Part shown: positions 54,494 to 64,000 of the stretch, in pieces
Layout: the number at the start of each line of letters is the position of its first letter
Numbering within the stretch: position 1 is the stretch's first letter
Assembly (NCBI GenBank): GCA_009746045.1
Contig: RPFO01001162.1
Coordinates: 917,478-981,477, forward strand
Direction: 5' to 3'
Length of the DNA: 64,000 nucleotides
DNA from: Mesostigma viride
Taxonomy: Eukaryota > Streptophyta > Mesostigmatophyceae > Mesostigmatales > Mesostigmataceae
Translations under genes and position numbers: made by a program
The notes under the pieces: model-generated
The model's database searches: none
What the model was told of the DNA's origin: nothing
What the model saw: only the letters and a program-made list of their open reading frames with translations

Positions 54494-54675
54494 GATTCTG
54501 TCATAACCTGGGCGGTAAAGCTCGCATCGCGGCCCGAGTTGCGGGATGGGGAGCGCGCGTCGTGCCCTTGTTGCCAGGGGAGCGGCGCTTGGAGCGCCGG
54601 GCGCGCTTCCAGCAACAAGAATCCTAGCAATGCCAGCAATGCCACGCCGACGTCCTCGTGCTGGTTTTGCGAAGG
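54494..54675 (+). CDS. Probable exon with DnaJ-type CxxCxGxG zinc motif
   Basis: After a possible acceptor (CATGAACTGCAG) the frame encodes DSVITWAVKLASRPELRDGE, RASCPCCQGSGAW, a Ser/Asn-rich linker and SSCWFCEG. It ends at the donor GTAAGC in phase 2. Joined to the exon at 54932 it reads CWFCEGYGVLP, so splicing completes a second CxxCxGxG motif after CPCCQGSG. Paired motifs of this type bind zinc in DnaJ and in the plastid chaperone-like BSD2 family. Upstream exons are not identified and the left border is uncertain. Confidence 0.45.
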
Positions 54676-54931
54676 GTAAGCGCTGCTGCTCGTGTGGCAA
54701 CGGCAAGTTCAACCAACGTACTCCTGGCAATGTACCTGGATACTGCAAACCGTGGCACTGCAAGAGCGCAAGCCGGACGAATCATTAGGGCGGCTATCGG
54801 TTTGCCGTTCTTGCATTTGTATGATAGTCTATCCCCATTGTGAAAGAGCTAAGCTTATTTCTTCATTATCACATCCAACACCCCCTCTTGACACTTGCCC
54901 CCCCCGTCCCCTCCTCCCCCTCCCCCTGCAG

Positions 54932-57404
54932 GTACGGCGTCCTGCCGGTCTCGGACCTGGACGGGTTCATGTTTGCCGGCGGAAGCTGCCTGGACATCAA
55001 CGAGCCTCTGCCAGCTGCCAGCAAGCCACGCCCCCCCTCCTCCTGCCCCCGCATGACCAAGGCCATGGCAATGGCCACCGTGCCGGGGCCAGTAGACACC
55101 GCCAGTACTAGCCCGGCACGAACCCCTCGGCGGGGCCTTGCGCGCCTGGCCAGTCGCAAGGGCCAGCTTTTCGCCACCGCTCCTGTCCCATTCCCAGTAG
55201 AGGCCTCAAGCGGGCAAGCATTAGAGCGGGCGCAGCGGCGCGCCCCCTGGCTACTGGCGACCATCACCGACGTGGCGACGCCGCTGCCCAGGGAGGGCAC
55301 GCCGCTGGGACCTGCCTGGGTGGGCCATGAGGCCACGGTGCTTCAGCAGGTGCCAGGGCAGCCTCAGCGCTCCCCCGTCATCGCGTGGGAGGAGACGAGT
55401 AAGGCCGCTGCAGCAACGCCCACAGCAACTAACGCAGCGACAACCACAGCAACGACCACAGCAACCACAACCACAGGTGGCAGGGAGACGTCTGCCAGTA
55501 GTCCACCGGGCGTTGCCCCTGGTGCGAGCACAGCGCCGACACCCGCAGCACCTTCTATTGCCAGCCCAGCAGCGACACCGGTGGCGGCAAGTGGCGATTC
55601 CAAGTCACCAGAGAAATCAATGGCAGCTGTGAAACCGCCAGAAAAAGCTGCGGCGAAATCGGTGGTGAACCCCCCCGATAAAATGGTTGGCGTAAAGGCA
55701 CTGGACAAGGCACCTGTGGCAGGCCAGGCTGTACCATCGGACAAGGCCAAGGACCCAGCCGCGCGATTGGCAGGTGCAACGGTGGGCAGCAAGCTGGCGG
55801 GCGCCGACATCGGGGGGGTGGCCGCATCCAAGTCAGGTTCAGGATCAGCGCCCGCTGCGGTGCCCGTTGCAGGGCTTGTCACAGCGGGCAAGGCAGCAGG
55901 CAAGACGGCCTCTACAGCACCTGCCGTGGGCGGCGTGGTGGTGGAAGCCACGCCGCCGGCCAAGGGGGGTGCCAAGGAAACAGGGTCGGGGGCAGCAGCC
56001 AGTAGCAAGGCGGGCGGGCTCAAGGTAGAGACCCCCAAACTCGACAGCAAGGCAAGTGCCGCTGGCAGGAGGGGGCCATCTGCCAGCGAGGCTGGGGCGG
56101 CCGCGGTCAAGCTATCTGCGCCGGAAAGGTTACCGGGGCCGAGTGTGGGTGGCATCGGCGGTGCCTCGTCACCAAGGCACGGGTCGGATGGCAGGAGTTT
56201 GAGCGTGGGGGGTGTGGCGGCGGAGGGTAAACACACCGCAGCGGGCGATAAGGTGGCAACGACGCATCCATTGGTCGGGCACGCGGGTCCAGCGAAAGGC
56301 GGCAACAACAACAACAACAATAAGGGGGCGATTGTCGTGGCAAAGGCGGGGCATGAGGCAGCAGAAGCGTCAAAGGGGGGGGGCAGCGGGGGGGACACGG
56401 CAAAGCTTGCGCACGTTGGGCCAGGGCACGTTGGGCCAGGGCATGGGGGCCCAGGACATGGGGGGGCAGGGCACGGGGGGCCAGGACATGGGGGGCCAGT
56501 CGCAGGTAGGGATAAGGGCGGCGGGGGCGGTGCCATGGGGGCGGGTGAAAGAAGCGAGGGTGCTGGCGGCAAGTTCAAGGTAAAGTCAGAGCTGCCCATC
56601 GTGCACGTCATCGTCACGCAGTATGCTGCTGCGCCACATGGCAAGGGGGGGCCGGGGGCTGCAGCAAAACCTTTGATGCCAATACAGCCATCAACACCAC
56701 AGCCACCAACACCATCATCAGTGCCACTATCAACGGCTCCAGCAAAGGCACCCCCATTAAGTACCGTATCCACAACGCCACCAAAGGCTGTGCCTGGTGT
56801 CCTTGTGCCGCCCACGCCGCCCCACGTAGCACCGCCGTCGCCGCCACCGGCAGGTCCATCTGTGGCACTACCAAAGCCACCGACGCCATCGCTGCAGCAA
56901 GCGACAGGTGGCAGCGCAGGGAAGGAGATTGGCACGGGGGGAAAGGAAGGCAGGATTGTTGGCAGCAGTGGAGGTGGCGGCATGCCCGGGGTAGGGGCTA
57001 GCATTACGACCACCAACACGGCCACCCCTGCCACCAAGGCTACCGTAGCTAACCCCCCCCACCCCCCCGCCATCGCCACCAACACCAACCCGGCGGGTGC
57101 CACCAGCGGTGGCCATGCTGGTACCATCGCCCACGCTGCCCCCAGCAGTGGCGATGGAGTAAAGGCGGGCACGGGTGCGCTCATTGCCGTGGCTGCCCAA
57201 GCCCCCAGCACCCCTAGCAGCACCAAGACGGGTCCTGCCACCACCGCCAGTAGCAGTGATGGCGGCGGAGGCAAGGGGGCAGATGCCAGTTCCCAAAAGC
57301 GACCGCGCATGCGCACCATGGTGGATGGCAAGGGGCAGGCGCCATCGGTGCTCGTTCGCCAGTATAAGATGGATGCAGGAAAGGGGGTCAAGCAGGGGGG
57401 GTAG
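54932..57404 (+). CDS. Long terminal exon: zinc-motif end plus disordered Ala/Pro/Gly/Thr-rich tail
   Basis: The acceptor CCCCCTCCCCCTGCAG ends at 54931 and the exon is open for about 824 codons to a stop at 57402-57404. It begins YGVLPVSDLDGFMFAGGSCL and DINEP, then is low-complexity for most of its length: Ala/Thr runs, KPPEKAAAKSV-type Lys segments, a GPGHG-type pentapeptide array (about 56410-56505), an Asn run, and Pro-rich stretches. The last 40 residues are more ordered (SSQKRPRMRTMVDGKGQAPS, VLVRQYKMDAGKG). Codon bias and the intact frame over 2.4 kb support coding on this strand; the long minus-strand frame opposite is its GC-rich shadow. Function unknown. Confidence 0.6.
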
Positions 57405-59746
57405 AAGCCAGTGGATCATCGATCGGACGGTGGTGGAGACTTAGCAGAATTAACTCATGGATGGTTCTCCCTCGCAGCCGCTATTGACGGCAACGCTATT
57501 GAATGGAGGCCGCACAAAGATGCGGCTTCCCTTGGTGCCGCCTTGCCGCAGCCTCATGTGGCCCTGGGCACTCAAGCCGCCGCGAGCGCTTGCGACGGCA
57601 CCACGCTTGCGCTGGCGACCGCATCGGTCGTGGCACCCTGCTCATGTGCTTTAGCCGCCGACAACCCACATGTCACACGGCACGCCATGGATACATGGCC
57701 ACGCCATCGTGGATGATGCATCATGCCGTTGTGGATGCGCCGCCGTAGGTACGCCCCGCATGCCACACACGTGCGGGCGCCCATCGGCAACTCCCTGCCC
57801 TCCCATGGCCAGGTGTCACTGCCCACCGCACGCCCACGCATAAATCCTGCTGCTGCCCACTGCACGCCCGCGCACGCCCGCCATGCGTAGTGGGCCGCGG
57901 CGCGCTGGCCCAAGTCCAGCACCATACACGCATGGGCTACAAGCAGGTCATGGCACAGGCGCGCTACAAGCAGGCCATGGCTGAAGCGGTTGTTCTGATC
58001 TCACATCAACCGCCAGCCATGGGAGGCGCGGCGCCTTGTCTACACAGTGCCGCCACCCACCCACACGTGGTGGCGTTCGCAATAGCCACCCACACATGCG
58101 CGGCACACGGCGGGGGACCCGCCCCCGCATAGTGACAGAGGAGCACAGGAGACGGAGGCGATGAGGCAGGCGGGCACGGCGGGTGGCTTCTCGCGGCTGC
58201 AAGCTCTCGAACAGGCACGGCCTCGTTGACAGCGTAAGCAGCCGGCAGAGCTACGTGGCTGGCCCCCCATACCAGCTTGCGCACCCCCTGTACCATGCAC
58301 CTGCAGGCACCCGTCCACGCCGGCGTTCTTTCCTGCAGATGTGATTCGCCTCCCGAGCGATCGCCATACGTGCTGCCACTCCCTGCCCTTGCGCTGCCAC
58401 GCGCATGGGATGGCACACTCTGGCCATGATGGTGGCAGTCGTCGCTGCCGCACGGGGGTGTGCCGTGTGGCAGCCCCACCGCGGGGGCACTTAGCTGTCT
58501 GCCTGCACCCAGTGTGCTAACAAGTATCCGTTACAGGCTGTAGAGGTGGGGGAGGCATTGCCTGTGGGCAGCAAGGCAGCATGCTTGAACCTAGCTGGGT
58601 GCTGAGGACGACAAATGGAACGCATGACCACCGGGCAGCACCCACCAGGGTGCCGCAGGCATGCCCCTGTCTGGGATGCGGCAGGAAGAACGATTTGCGA
58701 GGAGGCGGCGCAATGCCAAGGAGGAAAAGTGCGAGGGGGAAAGCGCTGGCTGAAACCCTCAACCCTCAAGACCTGCCGTCCATCGGACACGCGTACGGAA
58801 TGGGCTGGATGTTTCCATAAACAGGCTGCAGTGCTTTGTATCGCCAGACATGACGCCGACATCACCATGTGCCACGGGGCCATACCAGGCTACCTTTCGC
58901 ACACACCACCACCCAACTTGACAACCGTGGTAGCCAACTGTCTCGCTGGGCACCTACCGGCAGTTGTGGCTACCCACAGCAACTGCCTGCCCGGTGAAGC
59001 CTCTGGGCGCTGCTGAAAGAAGGTAGTGCCAGCCTGGGTTATTGTCAGCTTGCGCAAGAGGGGGTTGGAGAGGAATGAGCATTTGCGCGCGGGCCAGCAT
59101 AACAGCAGGGCACTGCGGCATCAATCGCCCCCGCTGCAGGAGAGACACATGGGACCGACTGGGCCCGCATGTCCCGTTGCCTTAATAGCTGTTTCATGCG
59201 CCAGCTCCTGGTACAGGTGCATTCACGTGTGGCATCACGGCAAACCTGCTGCTGCTAGTTTTACGCGTTCGCGTGGTGTAGCCTGGCTTACCTGCTGCTG
59301 CTGGTGCACTGGTCACTGCCCTTGGTGTATGTGTTGGGATAAAGCCCCGCCCTATTGCACCCCCTTCCTGTGCTACTGTGGGGGTGCCATATCTGTGGGG
59401 GCACCTCACCCTCTGTCAACCCTGAGGTCAAGTTGCAACCCTGAGGTGCCGTTTTCTGCTGTACCTGCCTGTGTGCCACCGCTTAGGATGGACAGTGACT
59501 GATGATGTGTTCGCTGCAGCCATGAACGTCATCAGTTGTATACTATTATTATGTGAGACAACTAATTATTTGTCAAACTAATTCACTTTTCTCGATCCCG
59601 GACCCTATGTACTTTTGGGTGATGAAATATGCGGCGTGCCAAATCAGAATATGCGAGCATGAGCATGCATATAAATCGATGGCCATGCGTCCAGGCATAG
59701 TTGTCTCACTTCATATAAATGTCCCACTGCCATAACTAGCTTGACA
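57405..59746. other. GC-rich to mixed non-coding sequence
   Basis: Several short open frames occur on both strands, none with splice support, motif or length beyond chance for this GC content. I see no RNA gene or transposon ends. Confidence 0.45.
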
Positions 59747-60469
59747 TACCGTAGTGGTCAAGATCACTTTGCGAATCGACCTCGCAAATTACTACTTTTC
59801 ATGGGCTTCATTTTGGGTCGCACAGTTCAAATGTTACCGCGTCGCGCCTGCGCCGTGCCGCACGCAGACAGGTAGAACGAACGTGTCGCGCCAAAACTTT
59901 CGCGCCTTTTGTCACTTGTCATGCGAAATCCAAAGGCTTGTGCAGCCAGGCACGTTGTCTTTGCACGATGGCAGAAGAGCGGGGAGGTCAAGCCTGCTGG
60001 CCTATAAATTTACAACATCGAAGGCAGCAGGTCCCAATGCACCTCCGGGACCGATTCAGTACACTGCAGCGGTGCAGGAAGCGATAGATAAGCGGCAAGC
60101 ACAAGTCCGTCAGACTTCGGGCAAGCGCCCTCAATCATTGCGGCATCTGAATGCAGGCGGTCGGCCGGTTCAGTCCATTGTCACCGCATCATGGACGTTG
60201 CACCGGGCCACTCAGGGCCATGCCCGGCCCTATATTATAACTAATCAGACTAATCCAGATGTGACTGATGACTCATTGATAAGCTGGGTATATCAAGCTG
60301 GGTACCTGCAAGGGGATAGCAAGCTGGGTACCTGCCACTGACCATAAACAAGTCGATGGGCTCACAAACCTAAAACTTTGCCTTCATTTTGGGTCGCAAA
60401 CTATAAATTTCACCCTGTTTTTGGGTCGCAAAGTAGGTTTGTCGCAAAGTGATCTTGACCACAACGGTA
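59747..60469. mobile_element. 0.72-kb MITE-like element with TA-flanked inverted repeats
   Basis: The left end TA-CCGTAGTGGTCAAGATCA (from 59747) is matched by the complement of the right end (TGATCTTGACCACAACGG-TA, to 60469), with CTTTGCGA continuing the match. There is one A/T mismatch over about 26 bp. The motif TTTGGGTCGCA recurs as subterminal repeats. A TA flank suggests a Tc1/mariner-type target, but no transposase is present. Confidence 0.65.
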
Positions 60470-61461
60470 GTCCAATTCTTAGTCCAATGAACACTGATGC
60501 ACAGTAGCCGGTGAAAAAATGCCCGGCCGAGTTTGGAGTTGGACTTGGAAAGAGGCATCAATTGCGTCCCGTTGGGGGACCACGGAGCGCACTGAATTTG
60601 ATCCCCTAGCATAGTGGACGTCTCCCCAAGAGGTCAATATGTACATGTGTTCCACAGTTGTCTCACTTCATGTACATGTATGTCCACAGCTAGTCGATCT
60701 AAAAAGAGGCTTGCAGAGATTGATCTCACGTTACGTGGAAAATTGGGTGCGAGTACGCGCGACGCAGGGCGACGTCCCAACGGCTCGGGTATATGCAACG
60801 AGGCGCGAGGTCGTAAAATGGCTCATAACAAAGGAACCGAGGCGATTTGACGCCGTGTCGGCCGTTCACGACGTTATTCGCACCGTTGGATCTGCATCCA
60901 CGGCGTTCGTAGGTTGTTTCGAACCGGCCCAGTCGATGAGATTTGACGGAGAAGTTAAGTATATAAGCTGGCTGTCTCCTTGATATAAGTGATCCTTTTT
61001 CGATACGTCGGTTCGGACTAGAAGTCGCTAATTTCCTGGTCACGTGCAAGTCGGAATTGAATTGAACTCTGAACTTCAAACTCGGCGTGTGTGGTAGCCG
61101 ATGAAAAAATGGTATTGTAGTTACTTTTAGTCGAGGTAAAAGCCAGTCCATTTTCAGTGTATGTTTTAAGTAAGTAAGTAAGTGCGTGAACATGCACTGA
61201 AGGCATGCCACGTACGGAGTACTTACCCGATGAGGTACTTTTCTAAGCGGATACTTAGCCCGCGAATTAAGGCAAGTGGCGCGACTCACTCGCCCGGCCA
61301 GGTCTGAAGTCGCAGATAAAGCAAGTCCGCGTCATCCGGACCATCCAAGGCGACTGTACGCTCGGCCGTGATGACCTGTAGGATATGCATGCAGTGCGCA
61401 TTCGTAGAGAAGATTTGTATATTTGGGCATGCCACTTATCACCAGCACTATCAAACAGCGC
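60470..61461. other. Unassigned sequence
   Basis: It contains a GAAAAAATG-type motif twice (about 60510 and 61105) and a LINE-tail-like segment at 60560-60605 (complement of GTGCGCTCCGTGGTCCCCCA). A minus-strand frame at 60726-61289 lacks any recognised motif. Confidence 0.35.
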
Positions 61462-62133
61462 CTTTAGGTAGGTGCCTGAATACATAGCTAGTGGTGACAG
61501 TGTGATGTGCACTTTGTGCACCCAGAGCAGGTGTAGTTTACACCCTACCCTTGCAGGAAGTAGCCCAGACTCCAGAGTGTATTAAAAGCTATATACCCCT
61601 CTCAGGGATTAAAAATTAAATTAAATTATAACATGCCTCCGTGGGGAGATCATGTAGCACATATTCCATGATGGATGGGGTGGAGGAAGCCGCGTGATCG
61701 AACTATCCTAACGCTAAGCTATCTAGAAAATCCTAACTACACTACTCATCAAAACGCCTCCTCCGCTTGGGGGGAGGGGGCTTGCCCACAGGGTCGGGCG
61801 TGTGCGCCTTGACAATCTTCTTCCACCGCGTCTTGTCCTGCATGGCAGTCCAAATACGGGAGAGAGAGTGGATGCGGTGCTCAAACTGGGCTGGGACCAC
61901 TAGGTCGTCCAGCAACATCTGGATGTAGTTCGTGACAGGTTTCCCTACCCTTTTGGGAATGCCCTCGGGGCCAGGCCAGGTCAGAATGTGTCGCCCTGGC
62001 TGGCCAAGCCGCTGGGGGCCGGCCAGGCCAAGGGCGGTGTCGACCTGGCTGGTGCGAGCTCTCAGGGATATGTGCTACATATTCTCACAACGGAGTTATG
62101 TTCCAGTTCAATTCAATTCAATTCAATTCAATC
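61462..62133 (+). mobile_element. LINE 3' fragment split by another LINE
   Basis: The left piece 61462-61609 (GTAGGTGCCTGAATACATAG to CCCCTCTCAGGGAT) and the right piece 62070-62133 (ATGTGCTACATATTCTC to AACGGAGTTATG and a TTCAA-repeat tail) together match the LINE 3' ends at 27.8 and 36.0 kb. The middle is the antisense LINE at 61610-62058. Confidence 0.75.
61610..62058 (-). mobile_element. Antisense LINE 3' copy nested in another LINE
   Basis: Reading on the minus strand, an ORF2 C-terminus (about 61.74-61.98 kb; SRIWTAMQDKTRWKKIVKAH and KPPPPKRRRRFDE) is followed by a 3' region homologous to 45.55-46.02 kb and a TTAAATTAAATT-type tail at 61610-61630. The target duplication CTCTCAGGGAT is at 61599-61609 and 62059-62069. 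It is a 5'-truncated copy of the ORF2-bearing LINE family. Confidence 0.85.
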
Positions 62134-62640
62134 AAACAGCGCGCAGATTACAGCTAACTTCGGGCACTCGAGGGTTCCAGATGACTTGCTCGCACGCCAT
62201 CACAGACATGGACATCGCGGGGCCCAACCGCACGCAGGGCTGCGGCCTGCACAGCCAGCTAGGTAGGCACCTCCTCACGTGGGACGGGCCCAGCCAGCGA
62301 TCTGACACGCCGGGACCTGTGGCCCGCACGTTCAAGGAGCAGCTAGAAGAGGACATCAGGGGCTCTGGCGGCCTCTCCGTGATATGGAAAAAGATGCAGA
62401 GACAACGATCCCCCCCCACTGGGGAAGAGGCGTGTCACCCACCGTGGGAAGAACAGCGTGACCGCGCTAGAACTAGCTAGCTAGGCAATACACGCTACGT
62501 TTCATGTCCCTCGGCTTGTTAGTTAATTAGGCATTAGCTAGCTACAATAGACCGGTAGGATAGTTTGTCCATCCATCCATCCCTTGCCCATAATACTCCG
62601 TGACTCCTCGACGGGTTCAGTTAATTAATTAATTAATTAT
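62134..62640 (+). mobile_element. LINE ORF2 C-terminal fragment with TTAA tail
   Basis: The frame ending at 62480 (LEEDIRGSGGLSVIWKKMQR, then PPWEEQRDRARTS) is comparable in place to the ORF2 ends at 45.8 and 61.8 kb. It is followed by CTCCGTGACTCCTCGACGGG and a TTAA tail at about 62615-62637, the 3' end type of the ORF1-only LINE. This suggests that the ORF1-only element derives its 3' end from such a full LINE. Confidence 0.65.
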
Positions 62641-62664
62641 TTTTCATTGAAATCCTTCCCATTC

Positions 62665-62692
62665 CCCCCCCCCCCCCCCCCCCCCCCCCCCC
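62665..62692. repeat. Poly-C tract, about 26 bases
   Basis: An uninterrupted C run shortly after the LINE tail. Its length is unreliable in any assembly. Confidence 0.85.
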
Positions 62693-64000
62693 TGCCGCCG
62701 GCCCCCGGAACAGATCCGTTATATGCGGCTAGTACCAAGGGAGACCTGCTCATTGACACCATGCCTTGTAATCCATGTTCGTCAATTTTCTGTCTGTACT
62801 GGTAGCTTCATTATGCTGAGGTTATTGCCCAGGTCAAGCCGCTCAGCTCCTAGACATCTGCTTACTGCAGCAAAGCACCATGCAAAAAGTCGTTGGCATC
62901 CGTCACCTGCCACCCGCTTAGTGGCCCCAGGCTGACACCAACGTAATCGTTCATTCAGGACTGCAGCGACATGTGTACCGGTAGAGAGCCACCCCAATCG
63001 ATGGGCGCCATGTGCATGTCAGATGCGGGGTCAAGTGCACACAGTGTCTGCCTCTTTAACCACCTCTGGTTGAAGATGCGCCAGCCTAGGCATTGGCCTT
63101 GGCCCTGACGTGAGAAGGATGCCCACCACGGTTCCTCGCATCACCGCAATGTACAAGCTCAGCGCCTCACACCAGCTGCCTCCCTGGCAACGCAACAACA
63201 CCGTTGATGGATAAACACAGGGATGGCATGGTACATGCACCTGCGCGGATAACGCATGAGCACCCCACAGCGTTTGTCCCTGCCAGACCCAGTGGCACGG
63301 CCAGCACATAAACAAGAGCTCGCTCTCCTCCCAGTCGTCTACTTCGGTCCTAGCCCCGCTGCACAAGGTGCGCGGTCCTAGCCCCGCTGCACAAGGTGCG
63401 AGTGAACGCCTTTGCAGAGCCGCGCGCTATCCACGACCCATCCTCTCCTCCGATCCAGCAAACTTGCTCCATTCAACCGAGCCACGCCCAGAGCCTCACA
63501 CAGTCGTGTGTTTGCCCTGTCAATGGGGACCATAGGGCTTAGGGTCGCATGGGGGGCTTGGGGTCGCATGGGGGGCTTGGGGTCATGTTAAGAGCTTGGG
63601 GTCATGTTTAGAGCTTGTAGTAGCATGTCAGCCATTGCATGATCCGGGATGGCATGCAATGGTGCACGTATCAGACGGCGCCATGCACACCAAGCAGCCG
63701 TTCTGCAGCGTGTCGGGTTGGGGACATCACGCGACACCTGAGCAGCCCCAGGTGGCTCCGATGCCCAGCCCCTGCATGCGATGTCATATCGCATCGCACA
63801 AGCTACAGTATTGCATCGCGTCCAAAACTCTGCTATCACACCACAGGGGAGCTGCCTGACCCCAATTAGATGCCATCCCCATAGGACCGTAGTCCCGCCA
63901 CGAAGACGCCAGCGATCAGCCCATCGCACACCCTGAGGCAATGTCCTGAGGGTATCGTGATGGTGCCCCCATGGTCGTGTGGGCCTAGTCCGCGCAGGCA
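62693..64000. other. Right end of window without a confident gene
   Basis: Unique sequence with two small tandem repeats: a 26-bp duplication around 63341-63400 (CCTAGCCCCGCTGCACAAGG) and four copies of a 21-bp GGGGTC-containing unit at 63540-63610. Open frames are short and unsupported. Confidence 0.45.

Noticed and set aside
55364-57391. 675-codon minus-strand frame
   Set aside because: It is opposite a GC-rich coding exon. The plus strand has the splice acceptor, the ordered N- and C-terminal segments and the better codon pattern.
60726-61289. 187-codon minus-strand frame
   Set aside because: No motif, no splice context, and composition like the surrounding non-coding DNA.

Overview
The window is nuclear DNA of a repeat-rich eukaryote. 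Coding sequence is split by GT-AG introns with pyrimidine-rich acceptors. There are no bacterial operons, rRNA genes or convincing tRNA genes. The LINE types present (L1-like ORF1/ORF2 fragments and a restriction-like-endonuclease LINE with PHD and RING fingers) together with a 1-Cys peroxiredoxin would fit an alga or another early-branching green or protist lineage. I cannot name the species and treat that placement as inference.

Left part (1-34 kb). The left edge holds the 3' part of an unrecognised minus-strand gene. Next come an AT-rich stretch, a 37-bp satellite and a 30-bp minisatellite that is split by an ORF1-only L1-like LINE. From 8.96 to 33.96 kb lies one large, unrecognised, lineage-specific gene on the plus strand, with at least 14 exon segments. 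Its product is a Ser/Pro/Lys-rich protein with a long charged coiled coil and several acidic stretches. Transposons have entered this gene three times. A TTAA-flanked element sits in intron 8 and itself carries a 6-kb RLE-type LINE. A LINE copy is inside one exon, and a 6.8-kb TIR element is inside another. Both exonic insertions have target duplications, and the exon reads on in frame across each empty site. Nearly every intron of the gene carries a 20-23 bp palindrome of the type GGGTC-N-CGCAGAG-N-GACCC. The same motif forms a 60-bp tandem array upstream and occurs twice inside coding sequence.

Middle part (34-47 kb). This is a graveyard of degraded L1-like LINE sequence (ORF1, endonuclease and reverse transcriptase pieces). 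It is broken up by a second TTAA element related to the first, by a young non-autonomous LTR element with two LTRs that look identical, and by unclassified inserts.

Right part (47-64 kb). A peroxiredoxin-6-type gene on the minus strand has five exons, one of only 16 nt. Its last exon runs straight into a 2.2-kb, 27-bp minisatellite that stays open in frame for about 750 codons. A 22-bp CCAAT-containing satellite lies in its first intron. Divergently transcribed from it is a gene with a split DnaJ-type CxxCxGxG zinc motif followed by a very long disordered tail. The remainder is mostly non-coding, with a MITE-like element near 60 kb and nested LINE 3' ends at 61.5-62.6 kb.

All exon borders were read by eye from splice consensus and frame. 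None is supported here by transcripts.
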